A stretch of DNA of 64,000 nucleotides from Geodermatophilaceae bacterium NBWT11 (GCA_014218215.1 CP043652.1:4526001-4590000), one strand, 5' to 3'; positions 53,000 to 62,507 are shown, numbered from the stretch's first letter. A program made the numbers and translations. Notes: generated by a model not told the origin, from the letters alone.

Positions 53000-53909
53000 G
53001 CGCCTCGATCTCCCAGCTGGTCGCGTGCGTCTCGCCCGGGGCCAGCACCACCAGGTCGGTGCCGGAGCTGAACGCGTCCGGCGGGCAGGTCATCGGCTCG
53101 ACCGCCAGGCCCACCCGGTCGTCCTCGGGGTCGGGGCGGTCGGCGGTGTGCACCTGCACCCAGGGCATCTCGGCCGGCGACCAGTGCACGGCCACCCCGG
53201 TGCCCTCCGGTGCCCACACGGTCGCGGTGGCCCGGTCGGTGGCGGCCAGCCCGGTGTAGGCGTGGTCCACCTCCAGCCCGCGCAGCGAGCGGGGACGGCG
53301 GAAGTCCAGGTCGGTGCCCTCCACCGGCACCAGCCCCGTGGGCAGCAGCCGGACGTCGTCCACGGTCAGCACCCGGTCGGCGTCCAGCTCGAGCTCCCAG
53401 TCGTCGACCCGGCCCGCCCCGGCACGCACGTAGGGGTGCACCGAGCTGCCCCAGGGGGCCGGCGTCGTGCCGGCGTTGGTGCCCGACAGGGACCAGCGCA
53501 GCCCGGTCGGCGTCAGCGCGTAGCCGACGACGAGGTCCAGCACGTGCGCCCAGCCCTGCTGCGGCCAGACGCGCACCCCGAGCCGGACGGCGGAGGCGGT
53601 GCGGTCCAGCAGCTGCCAGGGCAGCCAGCAGGCCAGCCCGTGCAGGGCGTTGCCCCGGTCGGGCTCGGTGAGCGCCAGCTGCCGGGTCACCCCGACCTCG
53701 ACGTAGCGGCCGTCGGCCACCCGGTTCGGCCAGGGGGCGAGCACCGACCCGCGGTAGTGCGGCCGGGGCTCGGCGGCGTCGAAGCCCTGCACGAGGTGCC
53801 GGCCGGCGACGGTCAGCTCGCGCAGGCCGCCGCCGACCTCGGTGACCACCGCGGCGACGTCGCCGAGCGCGAGCTCGTGCTGGGTGCCGCTGGGGTTCGG
53901 TGCAGACAT
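52989..53909 (-). CDS. Aldose 1-epimerase (GalM) family protein
   Basis: A 306-residue beta-sandwich protein. LVQGFDAAEPRPHYRGSVLAPWPNRVADG and the catalytic His region RGNALHGLACWLPW match GalM-type mutarotases; a second His (SSVHPYVRAG) and a Glu (LAVEPMTCPPDAF) complete the active site. It interconverts alpha and beta sugar anomers. ATG 53909 follows CAGGAGCG. It is divergent from the LacI gene (94-bp gap), suggesting co-regulation in sugar use. Confidence 0.85.
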   Translation of the reverse strand: MSAPNPSGTQHELALGDVAAVVTEVGGGLRELTVAGRHLVQGFDAAEPRPHYRGSVLAPWPNRVADGRYVEVGVTRQLALTEPDRGNALHGLACWLPWQLLDRTASAVRLGVRVWPQQGWAHVLDLVVGYALTPTGLRWSLSGTNAGTTPAPWGSSVHPYVRAGAGRVDDWELELDADRVLTVDDVRLLPTGLVPVEGTDLDFRRPRSLRGLEVDHAYTGLAATDRATATVWAPEGTGVAVHWSPAEMPWVQVHTADRPDPEDDRVGLAVEPMTCPPDAFSSGTDLVVLAPGETHATSWEIEALSR

Positions 53910-54003
53910 GCGGTGCGCTCCTGGGTGCCGGTCGGACGGGCGGGACGGTGCACCATGCCACCACGAGCACCGGCGGCGGCCCGGGTGCGGGCGGGAGGTC
54001 GGC

Positions 54004-55029
54004 ATGGGCGAGCGGCCCTCGCGCCCTGCGGTGATGGCCGACGTCGCCGCGCTGGCCGGTGTCTCCCACCAGACCGTCTCCCGGGTGCTCAACGACCACC
54101 CCTACGTGCGGGCGGAGACCCGGCAGCGGGTGCTGGCCGCGATGGCCGAGCTGGGCTACCGGCGCAACCTCACCGCCCGGGCACTGGCCCGCCGGCAGTC
54201 CGACACCATCGGCGTCATCGCGTTCGACACCACGCTCTACGGGCCGGCCAGCACGCTGTCCAGCCTCGAGCAGGCCGCCCGCGCCCGGGGGTACGAGGTG
54301 CAGGTGGTGACCCTGCCCGATCCCGACGAGCAGGCCTTCGCCGACGCCGTCGACCGGCTGCTCGCCCAGTCGGTGACCGGCGTGGTCGTGCTGGCCCCGC
54401 AGGCCGCGGCGGTCCGCGTGATGGCCGGGCTGCCGCCGGACCTGCCGGCCGTCGCGGTCGAGGGCGGGGCCGCCCCCGGGGTGCCCTCGGTCGTCGCCGA
54501 CCAGGTGGACGGCGCCCTGCTCGCCACCGGCCACCTGATCGGGCTCGGGCACACCGAGATCGCGCACCTGCGGGGCCGGGCGGACTGGTGGGAGGCCGCC
54601 GCCCGGCTCGAGGGGTGGCAGCAGGCGATGACCGGCGCCGGGCTGACCGTGCGGGAGCCGCTGCCCGGGGACTGGAGCGCACGCTCGGGCTACGCGGCCG
54701 GCCAGGAGCTCCTGCAGCGCTGGCCGGAGGTCACCGGGCTGGTCGTGGCCAACGACCACATGGCGCTCGGGGTGCTGCGCGCGCTGGCCGAGGCCGGGGT
54801 CGACGTGCCCGGCGACGTGAGCGTGGTCGGCTTCGACGACGTCCCCGAGGCCGCGTACCTGCACCCGCCGCTGACGACGGTGCACCAGGACTTCCCCGAG
54901 CTCGGCCGCCGGTGCGTCGATCTGCTCGTCGCGCGCATCGAGGACCCGGCGCGCGCGCCGGCCGGCACCACCGTCGTCGTCCCGGTGCACCTGGTCCGGC
55001 GCGCGTCCACGGCGGCGCCCCGGAGGTGA
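54004..55029 (+). CDS. LacI-family transcriptional regulator
   Basis: A 341-residue regulator with the LacI helix-turn-helix at the start (ADVAALAGVSHQTVSRVLN) and hinge YRRNLTARALARRQS, then the sugar-binding domain (TIGVIAFDTTLYGPASTL; VSVVGFDDVPEAAYLHPPLT). ATG 54004 has GGGAGG 6 nt upstream. It is divergent from the epimerase gene and upstream of the oxidoreductase pair, so it likely represses these until a sugar or polyol binds. Confidence 0.9.
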   Translation: MGERPSRPAVMADVAALAGVSHQTVSRVLNDHPYVRAETRQRVLAAMAELGYRRNLTARALARRQSDTIGVIAFDTTLYGPASTLSSLEQAARARGYEVQVVTLPDPDEQAFADAVDRLLAQSVTGVVVLAPQAAAVRVMAGLPPDLPAVAVEGGAAPGVPSVVADQVDGALLATGHLIGLGHTEIAHLRGRADWWEAAARLEGWQQAMTGAGLTVREPLPGDWSARSGYAAGQELLQRWPEVTGLVVANDHMALGVLRALAEAGVDVPGDVSVVGFDDVPEAAYLHPPLTTVHQDFPELGRRCVDLLVARIEDPARAPAGTTVVVPVHLVRRASTAAPRR

Positions 55030-55111
55030 GGTCCTGGGGTGCGCGCACGGCCCCGGTGGGGAACGGTCTCCCCATGCCCCTCACGACCTCCCCCACCACC
55101 GGCCTGCCCTC

Positions 55112-56066
55112 GTGACGGCCCGCGTGGGCCTGATCGGCGCCGGCGGCGTCGGCGCCCGGCACGCCCGGGTGCTCGCCTCCTTCGACGACGTCGAGCTGGT
55201 CGGCATCGCCGACCCCGCCCCGGACGCCGCGACCGCGCTGGCCGGTGACCTCGGCGTCGCCGTCCGCAGCGTCGACGAGCTGCTGTCCGCCGGCCTGGAC
55301 GGCGTCTGGCTCTGCGTGCCCCCCTTCGCGCACGGCGAGCTCGAGCGCCGCGTCGTCGCCGCCGGGCTGCCGTTCTTCGTGGAGAAGCCGATCGCCGCCG
55401 ACCTCGCCGTCGCCGAGTCCGTCGCGGCCCTGGTCGCCGAGGCCGGGCTGCCGACGGCGACCGGCTACCACTGGCGGCACATGGACACCGTCACGGCGGC
55501 CCGCGAGGCGCTGGCCGGCACCACACCCCGACTGGTGCACGCCCGCTGGTGGGGCACCACTCCCCCGCCGGCCTGGTGGAGCGACAGCGCGCGGTCGGGC
55601 GGTCAGCTGGTGGAGGCAGGCCACCCACGTCCTGGACCTGGTCCGGCTGCTGGCCGGCGAGGTCACCGAGGTGGTCGGCGGCTCGGCGGCCTCCACCCGG
55701 GACGGCCGGGACGTGCCCGACGCGACCGCCGCGGTGCTGCGGATGGAGTCCGGCGCGGTCGGCTCGGTGAGCACCTCCTGCGTGCTCCCGGTGCTCACCG
55801 CCGCAGGGCTGGACGTCGTCGCCGACGACCTGGTGGTGTCGCTGACCGAGACGACCCTGAGCGTGCGCAGCCGCACGGTGGACGAGCGGACCGAGCCCAC
55901 CGTGGACGCCCGGGACGCCGTCGACCGGGCCTTCGTCGACGTGCTGGCCGGGAAGCCCGCCGCCCCCGGGCTGGTGGACGTCGCCGAGGCCCTGCGCACC
56001 CATCGGCTGGCGTGGGCGCTGGCCGAGTCCACCCGGACCGGCGCCGTCGTCCGGGTCGCGCCGTGA
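55112..56066 (+). pseudogene. Gfo/Idh/MocA oxidoreductase, split by a 1-nt frameshift
   Basis: The first frame (GTG 55112) encodes the NAD(P)-binding domain with GLIGAGGVGARHARVLASF, GIADPAPDAA and the family motif FVEKPIAAD, continuing to SARSGGQLVE. At about 55612-55616 the family match moves to a second frame as ATHVLDLVRLLAGEVTEVVG and runs to the end. Removing one G from TGGAGGCAGG restores a protein of about 318 residues. These enzymes oxidise sugars or inositols, using Lys in EKP and a downstream His (ATHVLDLV). The stop overlaps the next gene's start (GTGA), arguing that the full frame is intended. Confidence 0.78.
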
Positions 56067-57145
56067 TCAGCACCCTGGTGGTGCCCCGCGCCGGCGAGCT
56101 CGCGTGGGAGGAGACCGCGGAGCCCGAGCTCGCCGACGGGCTGTTCCGCGCCGAGACCGTCCACACCGGGCTGTCTGCGGGCACGGAGCTGACCTGGTAC
56201 CGCGGCACCAGTCCGTACTTCGCTGCCGGCTGGGACGCCGACGTCGGCCTGTTCGAGCCGGAGAAGCCGGCGCAGTCCTTCCCGGTGCGGCGGCTGGGCT
56301 ACATGGAGGTCGCCCGGGTCACCGACACCCGCACGTCCGCGGTCGCCCCCGGGGACCTGGTCGCCATGGCCTACGGGCACTCCACCGTGGTGCACGGCGA
56401 CCCGCTGGGCCAGAACGTCGTCCCGTTGCCGGCCGACCTCGACCCGCTGCTGGGCGTGTACGTCGCCCACCTCGGACCGATCTGCGTCAACGGGCTGCTG
56501 CACGCCGCGGCCGACGTCGGCGGCCGGGAGCTGGGCGACGGCGTCCGGGGCCGGATGGTGCTGGTCACCGGCGGCGGCGCGATCGGGCTGCTGGTCGGGC
56601 TGCTGGCCCGGGTGCACGGTGCCGCCGAGGTGGTCGTGGTCGACCCCACCCCGGAGCGCCGGGCGGCCGCCGAGGCCCTCGGGCTGCGGGCGCTGGACGA
56701 CACCCCCGACCTGGCCCGGGACCTCAAGACCCGCTGGCGGCACGCCGCCGGCGACCGCGGGGCCGACGTGGTCTTCCAGTGCCGGGGCACCGCGGCGGCG
56801 CTGGCCACCGCGCTGCGCTGCCTGCGCCCGCAGGGCACCGTCGTCGACCTGGCCTTTTACGTCGGCGGGGCCGACGACGTCCGGCTGGGCGAGGAGTTCC
56901 ACCACAACGGGCTCTCGCTGGTCTGCGCGCAGATCGGCCGGGTGCCCCGCGGCCTGGCCCACCTGTGGGACCGTCGCCGGCTGTCCACCGCGACGCTGGA
57001 CCTGCTCGCCGACCACGGGCCGCTGGTGCGCGACACCCTGGTCACCGACGTCGTCCCGCTGGAGACGGCCCCCCAGGTGTTCGCCGACCTCAGTGCGCGG
57101 AGACGGCACGCCCTGACGGTGGTGTTCGAGGGCCCGGCACGGTGA
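56063..57145 (+). CDS. MDR-family zinc-binding dehydrogenase-like protein
   Basis: A 360-residue medium-chain dehydrogenase. The N-terminal catalytic domain lacks the usual catalytic Cys (it has GLSAGTELTWYRG), while the Rossmann domain is complete: VLVTGGGAIGLLVGLLARVHG and VVVDPTPERRAAAEALG. This variant often pairs with Gfo/Idh oxidoreductases in sugar operons. GTG 56063 overlaps the preceding stop. Its reaction is unknown, perhaps oxidation of a keto sugar. Its last 56 nt overlap the convergent glycosyltransferase. Confidence 0.8.
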   Translation: MISTLVVPRAGELAWEETAEPELADGLFRAETVHTGLSAGTELTWYRGTSPYFAAGWDADVGLFEPEKPAQSFPVRRLGYMEVARVTDTRTSAVAPGDLVAMAYGHSTVVHGDPLGQNVVPLPADLDPLLGVYVAHLGPICVNGLLHAAADVGGRELGDGVRGRMVLVTGGGAIGLLVGLLARVHGAAEVVVVDPTPERRAAAEALGLRALDDTPDLARDLKTRWRHAAGDRGADVVFQCRGTAAALATALRCLRPQGTVVDLAFYVGGADDVRLGEEFHHNGLSLVCAQIGRVPRGLAHLWDRRRLSTATLDLLADHGPLVRDTLVTDVVPLETAPQVFADLSARRRHALTVVFEGPAR

Positions 57146-58310
57146 GCGGCCGGGTCTGGGTGCCGGCCCGGCCCAGCACCCGCTCGTAGAGCCGCTCGTA
57201 GGCCCCGGCCATCACGGCCGGGGCGAACCGCTCCCGGGCCACCGCGGCGCACTGCCCCGGGTCGATCTCCTCGACCCGGCGCAGCCCGTCGACGAAGCCG
57301 TCGAGGTCGGTGGCCAGGAAGCCGGTCACGCCGTGCTCGACGAGGGTCGGCAGGCAGCCGCGGGCCATCGCGACCACCGGGGTGCCGGCGGCCAGCGACT
57401 CGCACACCGCGGTGCCGCCGGGCTCCTCCCAGTCGATCGGGAACAGCGACACCCGGGCGGTGCGGATCAGCTCGACCTTCTCCGCACCGGCCACGCTGCC
57501 CACCCAGCGGACCCGGTCGCCGTCCAGGTGCGGGCGGACGTGCTGGCAGAACCAGGCCACGTCGGCGTTGTCGTGCGCCCGGTGCTCGGGGTCGGCCAGG
57601 GCGGCGTCCAGGGCGGCCGCGTCGGGCAGCCCGCCGACCGGGCCGGCCAGCACCAGCGGCACCCCGGCCACGGCGCACGCGGCGATCGCGGTGTCGGCGC
57701 CCTTGCTGGCGGTCAGCCGGGCCAGCAGGAGCGCGTGCGGTGCGCGCACGCCTGCCGGGAGCGGCGGGACCTCCGGCAGCGGCACGGCCAGCGGCACGAA
57801 GCCCAGCGCCTGGGCCTTGAGCCGCTCGGGGCCGCGGTCGAGCTGGCTGGCCGAGACCCCGACGTAGGAGACCCGGCCGTGGCCGTCGAACTGCTCGTAG
57901 AAGTCCGGGTTGCGGTGCAGGTCCCAGTGCAGGGTGTGCACGACCGGCGGGGCGGACGGGCCCAGCGCGGCGAGGACCGCGGGGCCGACGACCTCCAGGT
58001 GGGTGTGCACGACGTCGAAGGGGGTGCCGGCGGCGGCGTACCGGGTCAGGGTGTCCAGGACGACCTGGGCGTGGGCGTGCGCGACCCCCACCACCGAGGG
58101 GTAGCTGCCGGCGAGCCGGGCGAACTGGCCGGTGGGGAACGCCCACACCCGCTCCTCGGCGGCCAGCGTGGACTCCCCCACCGTCACCAGCACGACCTCG
58201 TGCCCGCGGGCCCGCAGCTCGTCGGTCAGCGTGGCCACGACGTTCTCCAGCCCGCCGTACCCGACCGGGGGCACCGGCAGCCAGGGCCCGGCGTCCATCA
58301 GGACCCTCAT
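57090..58310 (-). CDS. Glycosyltransferase family 4 protein
   Basis: A 406-residue GT-B fold enzyme. The N-terminal domain opens with VPPVGYGGLENVVATLTDEL; the C-terminal nucleotide-sugar site includes ALLLARLTASKGADTAIAAC, and the EX7E region FPIDWEEPGGTAVCESLAAG contains both Glu residues of the retaining GT4 family. ATG 58310 overlaps the gpgS stop (ATGA). It likely adds a sugar to a polysaccharide or glycolipid; pairing with GpgS hints at a glucosylglycerate or methylglucose-related route, but that is inferred. It overlaps the MDR gene by 56 nt in the opposite direction. Confidence 0.85.
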   Translation of the reverse strand: MRVLMDAGPWLPVPPVGYGGLENVVATLTDELRARGHEVVLVTVGESTLAAEERVWAFPTGQFARLAGSYPSVVGVAHAHAQVVLDTLTRYAAAGTPFDVVHTHLEVVGPAVLAALGPSAPPVVHTLHWDLHRNPDFYEQFDGHGRVSYVGVSASQLDRGPERLKAQALGFVPLAVPLPEVPPLPAGVRAPHALLLARLTASKGADTAIAACAVAGVPLVLAGPVGGLPDAAALDAALADPEHRAHDNADVAWFCQHVRPHLDGDRVRWVGSVAGAEKVELIRTARVSLFPIDWEEPGGTAVCESLAAGTPVVAMARGCLPTLVEHGVTGFLATDLDGFVDGLRRVEEIDPGQCAAVARERFAPAVMAGAYERLYERVLGRAGTQTRPLTVPGPRTPPSGRAVSAH

Positions 58311-59257
58311 CGGGTGGACCGGGCCAGCACCTGCGCCATCGGCGGGCGCTCGCTGACCGCGACGTCCCACCCGACGGCCTCGACGTCCTCCCCGGTGCGC
58401 ACGAACTGCAGCAGCTGGTCGGTCGTCGTCGGCCCGCCGCCGGGCAGCCGGGCCAGCGCGGTCTGCAGCACCTGACCGGCCATCCGGCCCAGCGCCGCGT
58501 CGCTCTGGTGGCCGTGCCGGCGGACGCCGAGGTCCACCTGGGCCAGGGCCTCGATCCCGGCCAGCCGGGTCAGGTCGACCAGCAGGCCGAACTCCACGCC
58601 GTAGCCGGAGACGAACGGCACCCGCTCCAGCAGCGAGCGGCGTCCGGCGTACTCCCCGCCCAGCGGCTGCACGACGCCGGCCAGGTCGGGCCACAGCGCG
58701 TTCAGCAGCGGCCGGGCGAGCAGCTCGGTGACCCGGCCGCCCCCGGTGGGCACCAGGCCCTCGGTGGTGGCCAGCGGCCGGTCGTAGAAGCCCTTGACGA
58801 AGCCGACCCCGGGGTCGGTGAGCAGCGGGCCGACCAGCCCCAGCACGAAGCCGGGGTCGACGTCGACGAGATCGGCGTCCAGGAAGACCACGAGGTCACC
58901 GGTGGTGCAGGCCAGGGACTTCCACAACGCCTCGCCCTTGCCGGGCACCGAGCCCAGGTGCGGCAGCACGTCCTCGACGTGCACCACCCGGGCGCCGGCC
59001 GCCGCGGCGACGGCGGAGGTGGCGTCGGTGGAGTTGCTGTCCATCACGACGAGCTCGTCGACGAGCGGGACGTCGCGGGTCCAGGCCCGCAGCAGCGTCT
59101 CCACGATGGGGCCGACGGTGCGCTCCTCGTCCTTGGCCGGGAGCACGACGCTGACCGTCGTCTCCGAGGCCCGCTTGGCGGCCAGCAGGCGCTGCGGGTC
59201 GTGGTCGGCGGTGCGGGTCGTGCGCTGGGTCAGGAACTGCTGGACGTCTGCGCGCAT
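58307..59257 (-). CDS. gpgS: Glucosyl-3-phosphoglycerate synthase GpgS
   Basis: A 316-residue GT81 retaining glucosyltransferase. LPAKDEERT (39-47), the metal-binding DAD (127-129) in VVFLDADLVDVDP, VPTGGGRVTELLARPLLNAL and QPLGGEYAGRRSLLERVPFV match GpgS. It makes glucosyl-3-phosphoglycerate from a sugar nucleotide and 3-phosphoglycerate, the first step of glucosylglycerate and methylglucose lipopolysaccharide synthesis, which protect against heat and nitrogen stress. It overlaps a GT4 gene. A matching phosphatase (GpgP) is not in this window. Confidence 0.93.
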   Translation of the reverse strand: MRADVQQFLTQRTTRTADHDPQRLLAAKRASETTVSVVLPAKDEERTVGPIVETLLRAWTRDVPLVDELVVMDSNSTDATSAVAAAAGARVVHVEDVLPHLGSVPGKGEALWKSLACTTGDLVVFLDADLVDVDPGFVLGLVGPLLTDPGVGFVKGFYDRPLATTEGLVPTGGGRVTELLARPLLNALWPDLAGVVQPLGGEYAGRRSLLERVPFVSGYGVEFGLLVDLTRLAGIEALAQVDLGVRRHGHQSDAALGRMAGQVLQTALARLPGGGPTTTDQLLQFVRTGEDVEAVGWDVAVSERPPMAQVLARSTR

Positions 59258-59367
59258 GCGCGGGACCCCCTGTCGTCAGGTCGCGGCAGGAGCCGGGACG
59301 GTTGCCCGTGAACTCCCGGAGTGCCCGCTGAGGACCCGCCGCACACCTCGTGCCGGTGCCGGGGAGG

Positions 59368-60114
59368 TCACCCTGCCGGCGGCCGGTACCGGTCGGCGTC
59401 GCTGAAGTCGCCCCGCTCGGCGTCGGCGACCAGGAGCGTGGCCAGGTCGTCGACCGGGGTGCGGGTGGCGCTGGCGCGGCTGGCCACCGCGTCGCGTGCC
59501 TGCTCGACCGACAGCCCGAAGCGGCCGACCAGCACCCCGTGCGCCCGGGCCAGCAGGGTCTCCCGCGCCATCGTCGCCTGCATCGCGACCTGGGCCCGCT
59601 GGCACTCGTGCAGGGCGTGCATGTTGGCCAGCGGCACGCTGACCTCGCGCACCAGGGCCTCCGCGGCCACCCGCCCGGCGGACCCCAGGCCCGAGGGACG
59701 GCTGCTGTAGACGTCGAGGGTGGCCCGGGCCCCGCGCAGCGGACCGGGGACCGGCAGCGCCAGCCAGCTGAGCATCCCGAGCTCGACGGCCTTCGCCGCG
59801 AACGGCGGCCACCGGGTCTCGGCGTGCATGTCGGGGACCTCGGTGACCATCTCGATCCGGGCCGACTCGATCCGCCGCGGGTGGATCGGGCCGACCAGGT
59901 CCTCCGACAGCTGCTCGGACACGGTGCCGGTGCGTCCGAGCACGGTCTCGCCGTCCTCCCCGACGACCAGCACCGAGGCCTCGACCGCCCCGGGGACGAC
60001 GTCCCGGGCGGCCTCGGCGATGCGCTGCAGCAGCTCCGGGAGGGTCTGCTCGGCCAGCCGCACCGAGGACAGCTGGGCGGAGACGGCGGCGATGGCGGGG
60101 TCCCGGTCGATCAT
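59368..60114 (-). CDS. GAF-ANTAR domain transcription antitermination regulator
   Basis: A 248-residue regulator. The N-terminal half (about 10-150) is a GAF domain (LPELLQRIAEAARDVVPGAV; LGMLSWLALPVPGPLRGARA), and the C-terminal helical domain (AQVAMQATMARETLLARAHG, with LVGRFGLSVEQARDAVASRA) is the ANTAR RNA-binding domain. ANTAR proteins bind paired hairpins in mRNA leaders to prevent termination, often in response to a small molecule sensed by the GAF domain. I prefer ATG 60114; ATG 60132 and 60144 have no ribosome site. Its RNA target is not visible here. Confidence 0.82.
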   Translation of the reverse strand: MIDRDPAIAAVSAQLSSVRLAEQTLPELLQRIAEAARDVVPGAVEASVLVVGEDGETVLGRTGTVSEQLSEDLVGPIHPRRIESARIEMVTEVPDMHAETRWPPFAAKAVELGMLSWLALPVPGPLRGARATLDVYSSRPSGLGSAGRVAAEALVREVSVPLANMHALHECQRAQVAMQATMARETLLARAHGVLVGRFGLSVEQARDAVASRASATRTPVDDLATLLVADAERGDFSDADRYRPPAG

Positions 60115-60157
60115 GGACCCATGGTGTCCCATCCGGGACCGCAACGGGTCGCCGGGA

Positions 60158-60979
60158 TCAGGCGGGTTCGGCGCGCCGGGCGGCCAGCTCCGTGTACGGG
60201 CGGCGCTGCCAGGTGGCCCACTCCCCGCTGATCTCCCCCGCCGTCCGCAGCAGGGCCGGCAGGTGCTCGGCGAGCAGCACGTCCCGGGAGGTCTCCGCGG
60301 CGTGCACGGTGACGTTGGCCGCAGCCCGCACCGCCCCCGTCCCGTCCCGCACCGGGACGGCGACCGAGCGCACCCCGGGGGCCAGCTCCTCGTCGGCCAG
60401 CGCCCAGCCGCGGGCCCGCACCTCGACCAGCTCGTCGGCCAGCTGGGTCGCCGTCCGGCCGATGTAGGGGGGCAGCCCCGACCGGCTGGGCTCGGCGAGG
60501 ACGGCGGCCAGCTCGTCGGGGTCCAGCGCGGCGAGCAGCACCTTGCCCTGCGAGGTCTGTGCGGCTGGGAAACGGGTGCCGATGTCGACCCGCAGGGTGA
60601 TCAGCTTGGGCACCGCGACCCGGGCGACGTAGACGATGTCGCTGCCGTCGAGCTGGGCCATCGAGGAGGACTCACCGGTGCGGGCGACCAGGGACTCCAG
60701 GTGCGGGCGGGCGATGTCCCACAGCCCCAGCGCCCCGACGTAGGCCATGCCCAGCTCGAGCACCCGGGGGGTCAGCGTGTGCGTGCCGTCCCGGGTGCGG
60801 ACGTACCCCAGCTCCTCGAGGGTGAGCAGCAGCCGGCGGGCGGTGGGCCGGGCCAGCTCGGCCGCGGCGGCGACCTCGCTGAGGGTCATCGCCGGGCGGT
60901 CCGGGCCGAAGCAGGCGAGCACGTCCAGCCCGCGGGCCAGCGCCTCGACGAAGTCCGGCCCGGTCCCCCGCCCGGCCAT
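60158..60979 (-). CDS. IclR-family transcriptional regulator
   Basis: A 273-residue IclR protein of the PcaR/PobR type. The helix-turn-helix is GLDVLACFGPDRPAMTLSEV followed by AELARPTARRLLLTLEELGY; the effector domain has GESSSMAQLDGSDIVYVARV and GTRFPAAQTSQGKVLLAALD. ATG 60979 overlaps the amidohydrolase stop (TGATG), so both are coupled. It probably binds the two GCGGAC palindromes in the divergent promoter at 62465-62612, controlling the amidohydrolase and the CaiB-citryl-CoA lyase genes. Confidence 0.9.
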   Translation of the reverse strand: MAGRGTGPDFVEALARGLDVLACFGPDRPAMTLSEVAAAAELARPTARRLLLTLEELGYVRTRDGTHTLTPRVLELGMAYVGALGLWDIARPHLESLVARTGESSSMAQLDGSDIVYVARVAVPKLITLRVDIGTRFPAAQTSQGKVLLAALDPDELAAVLAEPSRSGLPPYIGRTATQLADELVEVRARGWALADEELAPGVRSVAVPVRDGTGAVRAAANVTVHAAETSRDVLLAEHLPALLRTAGEISGEWATWQRRPYTELAARRAEPA

Positions 60980-62433
60980 CAGAAGAGGCTGCCGCGGGCG
61001 CCGTGCGTGTCCTCGGACTTGTACTCCGTGTAGGTGTACGGGTTGTCCAGCACGGCGGCGCCGGCCTCGGGCATGGCCGGGTTCATGCCGGCCTGCCAGG
61101 TCTCCTCGCCCATCGTCGTCCGGAGGTGCTCGACGGTGGCGTCCACCTGGGAGCGGACCGCGCGCAGGTCGGCGCCCACCAGCTTCCCGTCGCTCTTCAC
61201 CGCGCGGCCGTCGACCAGCACGGTGTGCACGTCGCCGCGCTGGGCCTGGAAGGCCACGTGGCCGTAGGGGTTGAGGACCGGGAAGGACACCGGGGAGTCC
61301 TCGTTCTTGAGCAGCACGACGTCGGCCTTCATCCCGGGCGCCAGGGTGCCCAGGTCGTCGCGGCCCAGGGCCTTCGCCCCGCCGCGGGTCGCCCAGTCCA
61401 CGACCTGCTCGGCGCGCAGGCTCAGCTGGGTGACGGTGTTCCCCTCGACGTGGGCCTCCAGGTGCTCGCGCGAGCGGTCGGCGCCCAGCGTGGTGCGCAT
61501 CGCGGAGAACAGGTCGGCCGACCACCACACGCTGGTGTCCATCGACAGCGACACCGGGATGTGGTGCTGGCGCACCTGCCAGGTGGGCGGGTATCCCTGC
61601 CCGGCGCTCTGCTCGGACTCGGTGGAGACCGAGATGGACCCGCCGGTGGCCGCGATCCGGTGGTAGCTGTCGGTGGACAGCGAGGCCGCGTGCACGTAGA
61701 CGGTCTCCGGGGTCATGAACCCGCCGTCGTGCATGAGCTGGATGCTGGCGTCGCTGGTGGCGCCCCAGACACCGGCGTGCGTGGTGACCGACAGGCCGAG
61801 CTCGCGGGCGACCTCGAAGGCCGCCTTCTCCGGGAAGGCCGGGTCGCCGGTGACGTCGAAGGCCAGCTGAAGGCCGAGCTTGCCCTCGTCCCGCCGGCGG
61901 GTCAGGAACGCCTGGACGGCGGGGTCGGCGGTCCACTCCCAGGGCCCGGCCTGGATGTTGCCGTAGGCCAGCACGAACCGGCCGGGGACGGCGAGGAGCG
62001 CGTCGGCGGCGGCCTCGGCGTGGTCGACGGTCTGCAGCCCGTGGCTCCAGTCGACCGTCGTGGTGACGCCGGCCTCCAGGCCCTCCCAGGCCGACAGCAG
62101 GTTGCCGGCGTGCACGTCCTCCGGGCGGAAGGTCTTCCCGTGCTCGAGGTAGTACCAGACGAAGTACTGGGTGAGGGACCAGTCGGCGCCGTAGCCGCGC
62201 ATCGCGGTCTGCCACATGTGCCGGTGGGTGTCGATCATCCCGGGCATGACGATCCCGCCGGTGGCGTCGAGCTCCTGCGTGCCCTCGGGGACGTCGAGGT
62301 CGGTGCCGACGGCGGCGATCCGGTCACCGACGACGAGCACGTCGCCGCGGGTGAGCACGGTGTGCGCGTCGTCCATCGTGAGGACCGTCCCGCCACGGAG
62401 GACGATCGGGCGGCCGGGCTCGGGGGTGGACAT
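60979..62433 (-). CDS. Amidohydrolase family metal-dependent hydrolase (TrzN/AtzA/deaminase-like)
   Basis: A 484-residue cyclic amidohydrolase. GMIDTHRHMWQTAMRGYGADW holds the HxH metal motif; TTHAGVWGATSD and VYVHAASLSTD give later His residues, and SLSMDTSVWWSADLF contains the conserved Asp. The pattern resembles hydroxyatrazine, chlorohydrolase and 8-oxoguanine deaminase subgroups (COG0402). It hydrolyses C-N or C-Cl bonds on heterocycles, or aminohydrolyses purines. ATG 62433 has AGGAGGCG upstream. It lies in an operon with IclR, divergent from a CoA transferase. The substrate is not certain. Confidence 0.85.
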   Translation of the reverse strand: MSTPEPGRPIVLRGGTVLTMDDAHTVLTRGDVLVVGDRIAAVGTDLDVPEGTQELDATGGIVMPGMIDTHRHMWQTAMRGYGADWSLTQYFVWYYLEHGKTFRPEDVHAGNLLSAWEGLEAGVTTTVDWSHGLQTVDHAEAAADALLAVPGRFVLAYGNIQAGPWEWTADPAVQAFLTRRRDEGKLGLQLAFDVTGDPAFPEKAAFEVARELGLSVTTHAGVWGATSDASIQLMHDGGFMTPETVYVHAASLSTDSYHRIAATGGSISVSTESEQSAGQGYPPTWQVRQHHIPVSLSMDTSVWWSADLFSAMRTTLGADRSREHLEAHVEGNTVTQLSLRAEQVVDWATRGGAKALGRDDLGTLAPGMKADVVLLKNEDSPVSFPVLNPYGHVAFQAQRGDVHTVLVDGRAVKSDGKLVGADLRAVRSQVDATVEHLRTTMGEETWQAGMNPAMPEAGAAVLDNPYTYTEYKSEDTHGARGSLF

Positions 62434-62464
62434 CGACGTCGCCTCCTGGACTGCCGGGTGGTGT

Positions 62465-62480
62465 GCGGACGTCTGTCCGC
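62465..62480. promoter_or_regulatory. GCGGAC-type IclR operator, left copy
   Basis: GCGGAC-gtct-GTCCGC is a perfect palindrome 32 nt upstream of the amidohydrolase start. A near-copy lies at 62599. The pair flank the divergent promoters, as expected for the IclR regulator at 60158. Confidence 0.6.
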
Positions 62481-62507
62481 TGCGCGGTCACCGGTCCGGC
62501 GCCGTCA

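Noticed and set aside
55058-55073. GGGGA-acggtc-TCCCC hairpin after the LacI gene as a terminator
   Set aside because: Arms are only 5 nt and no T-run follows; the next gene starts 39 nt later.
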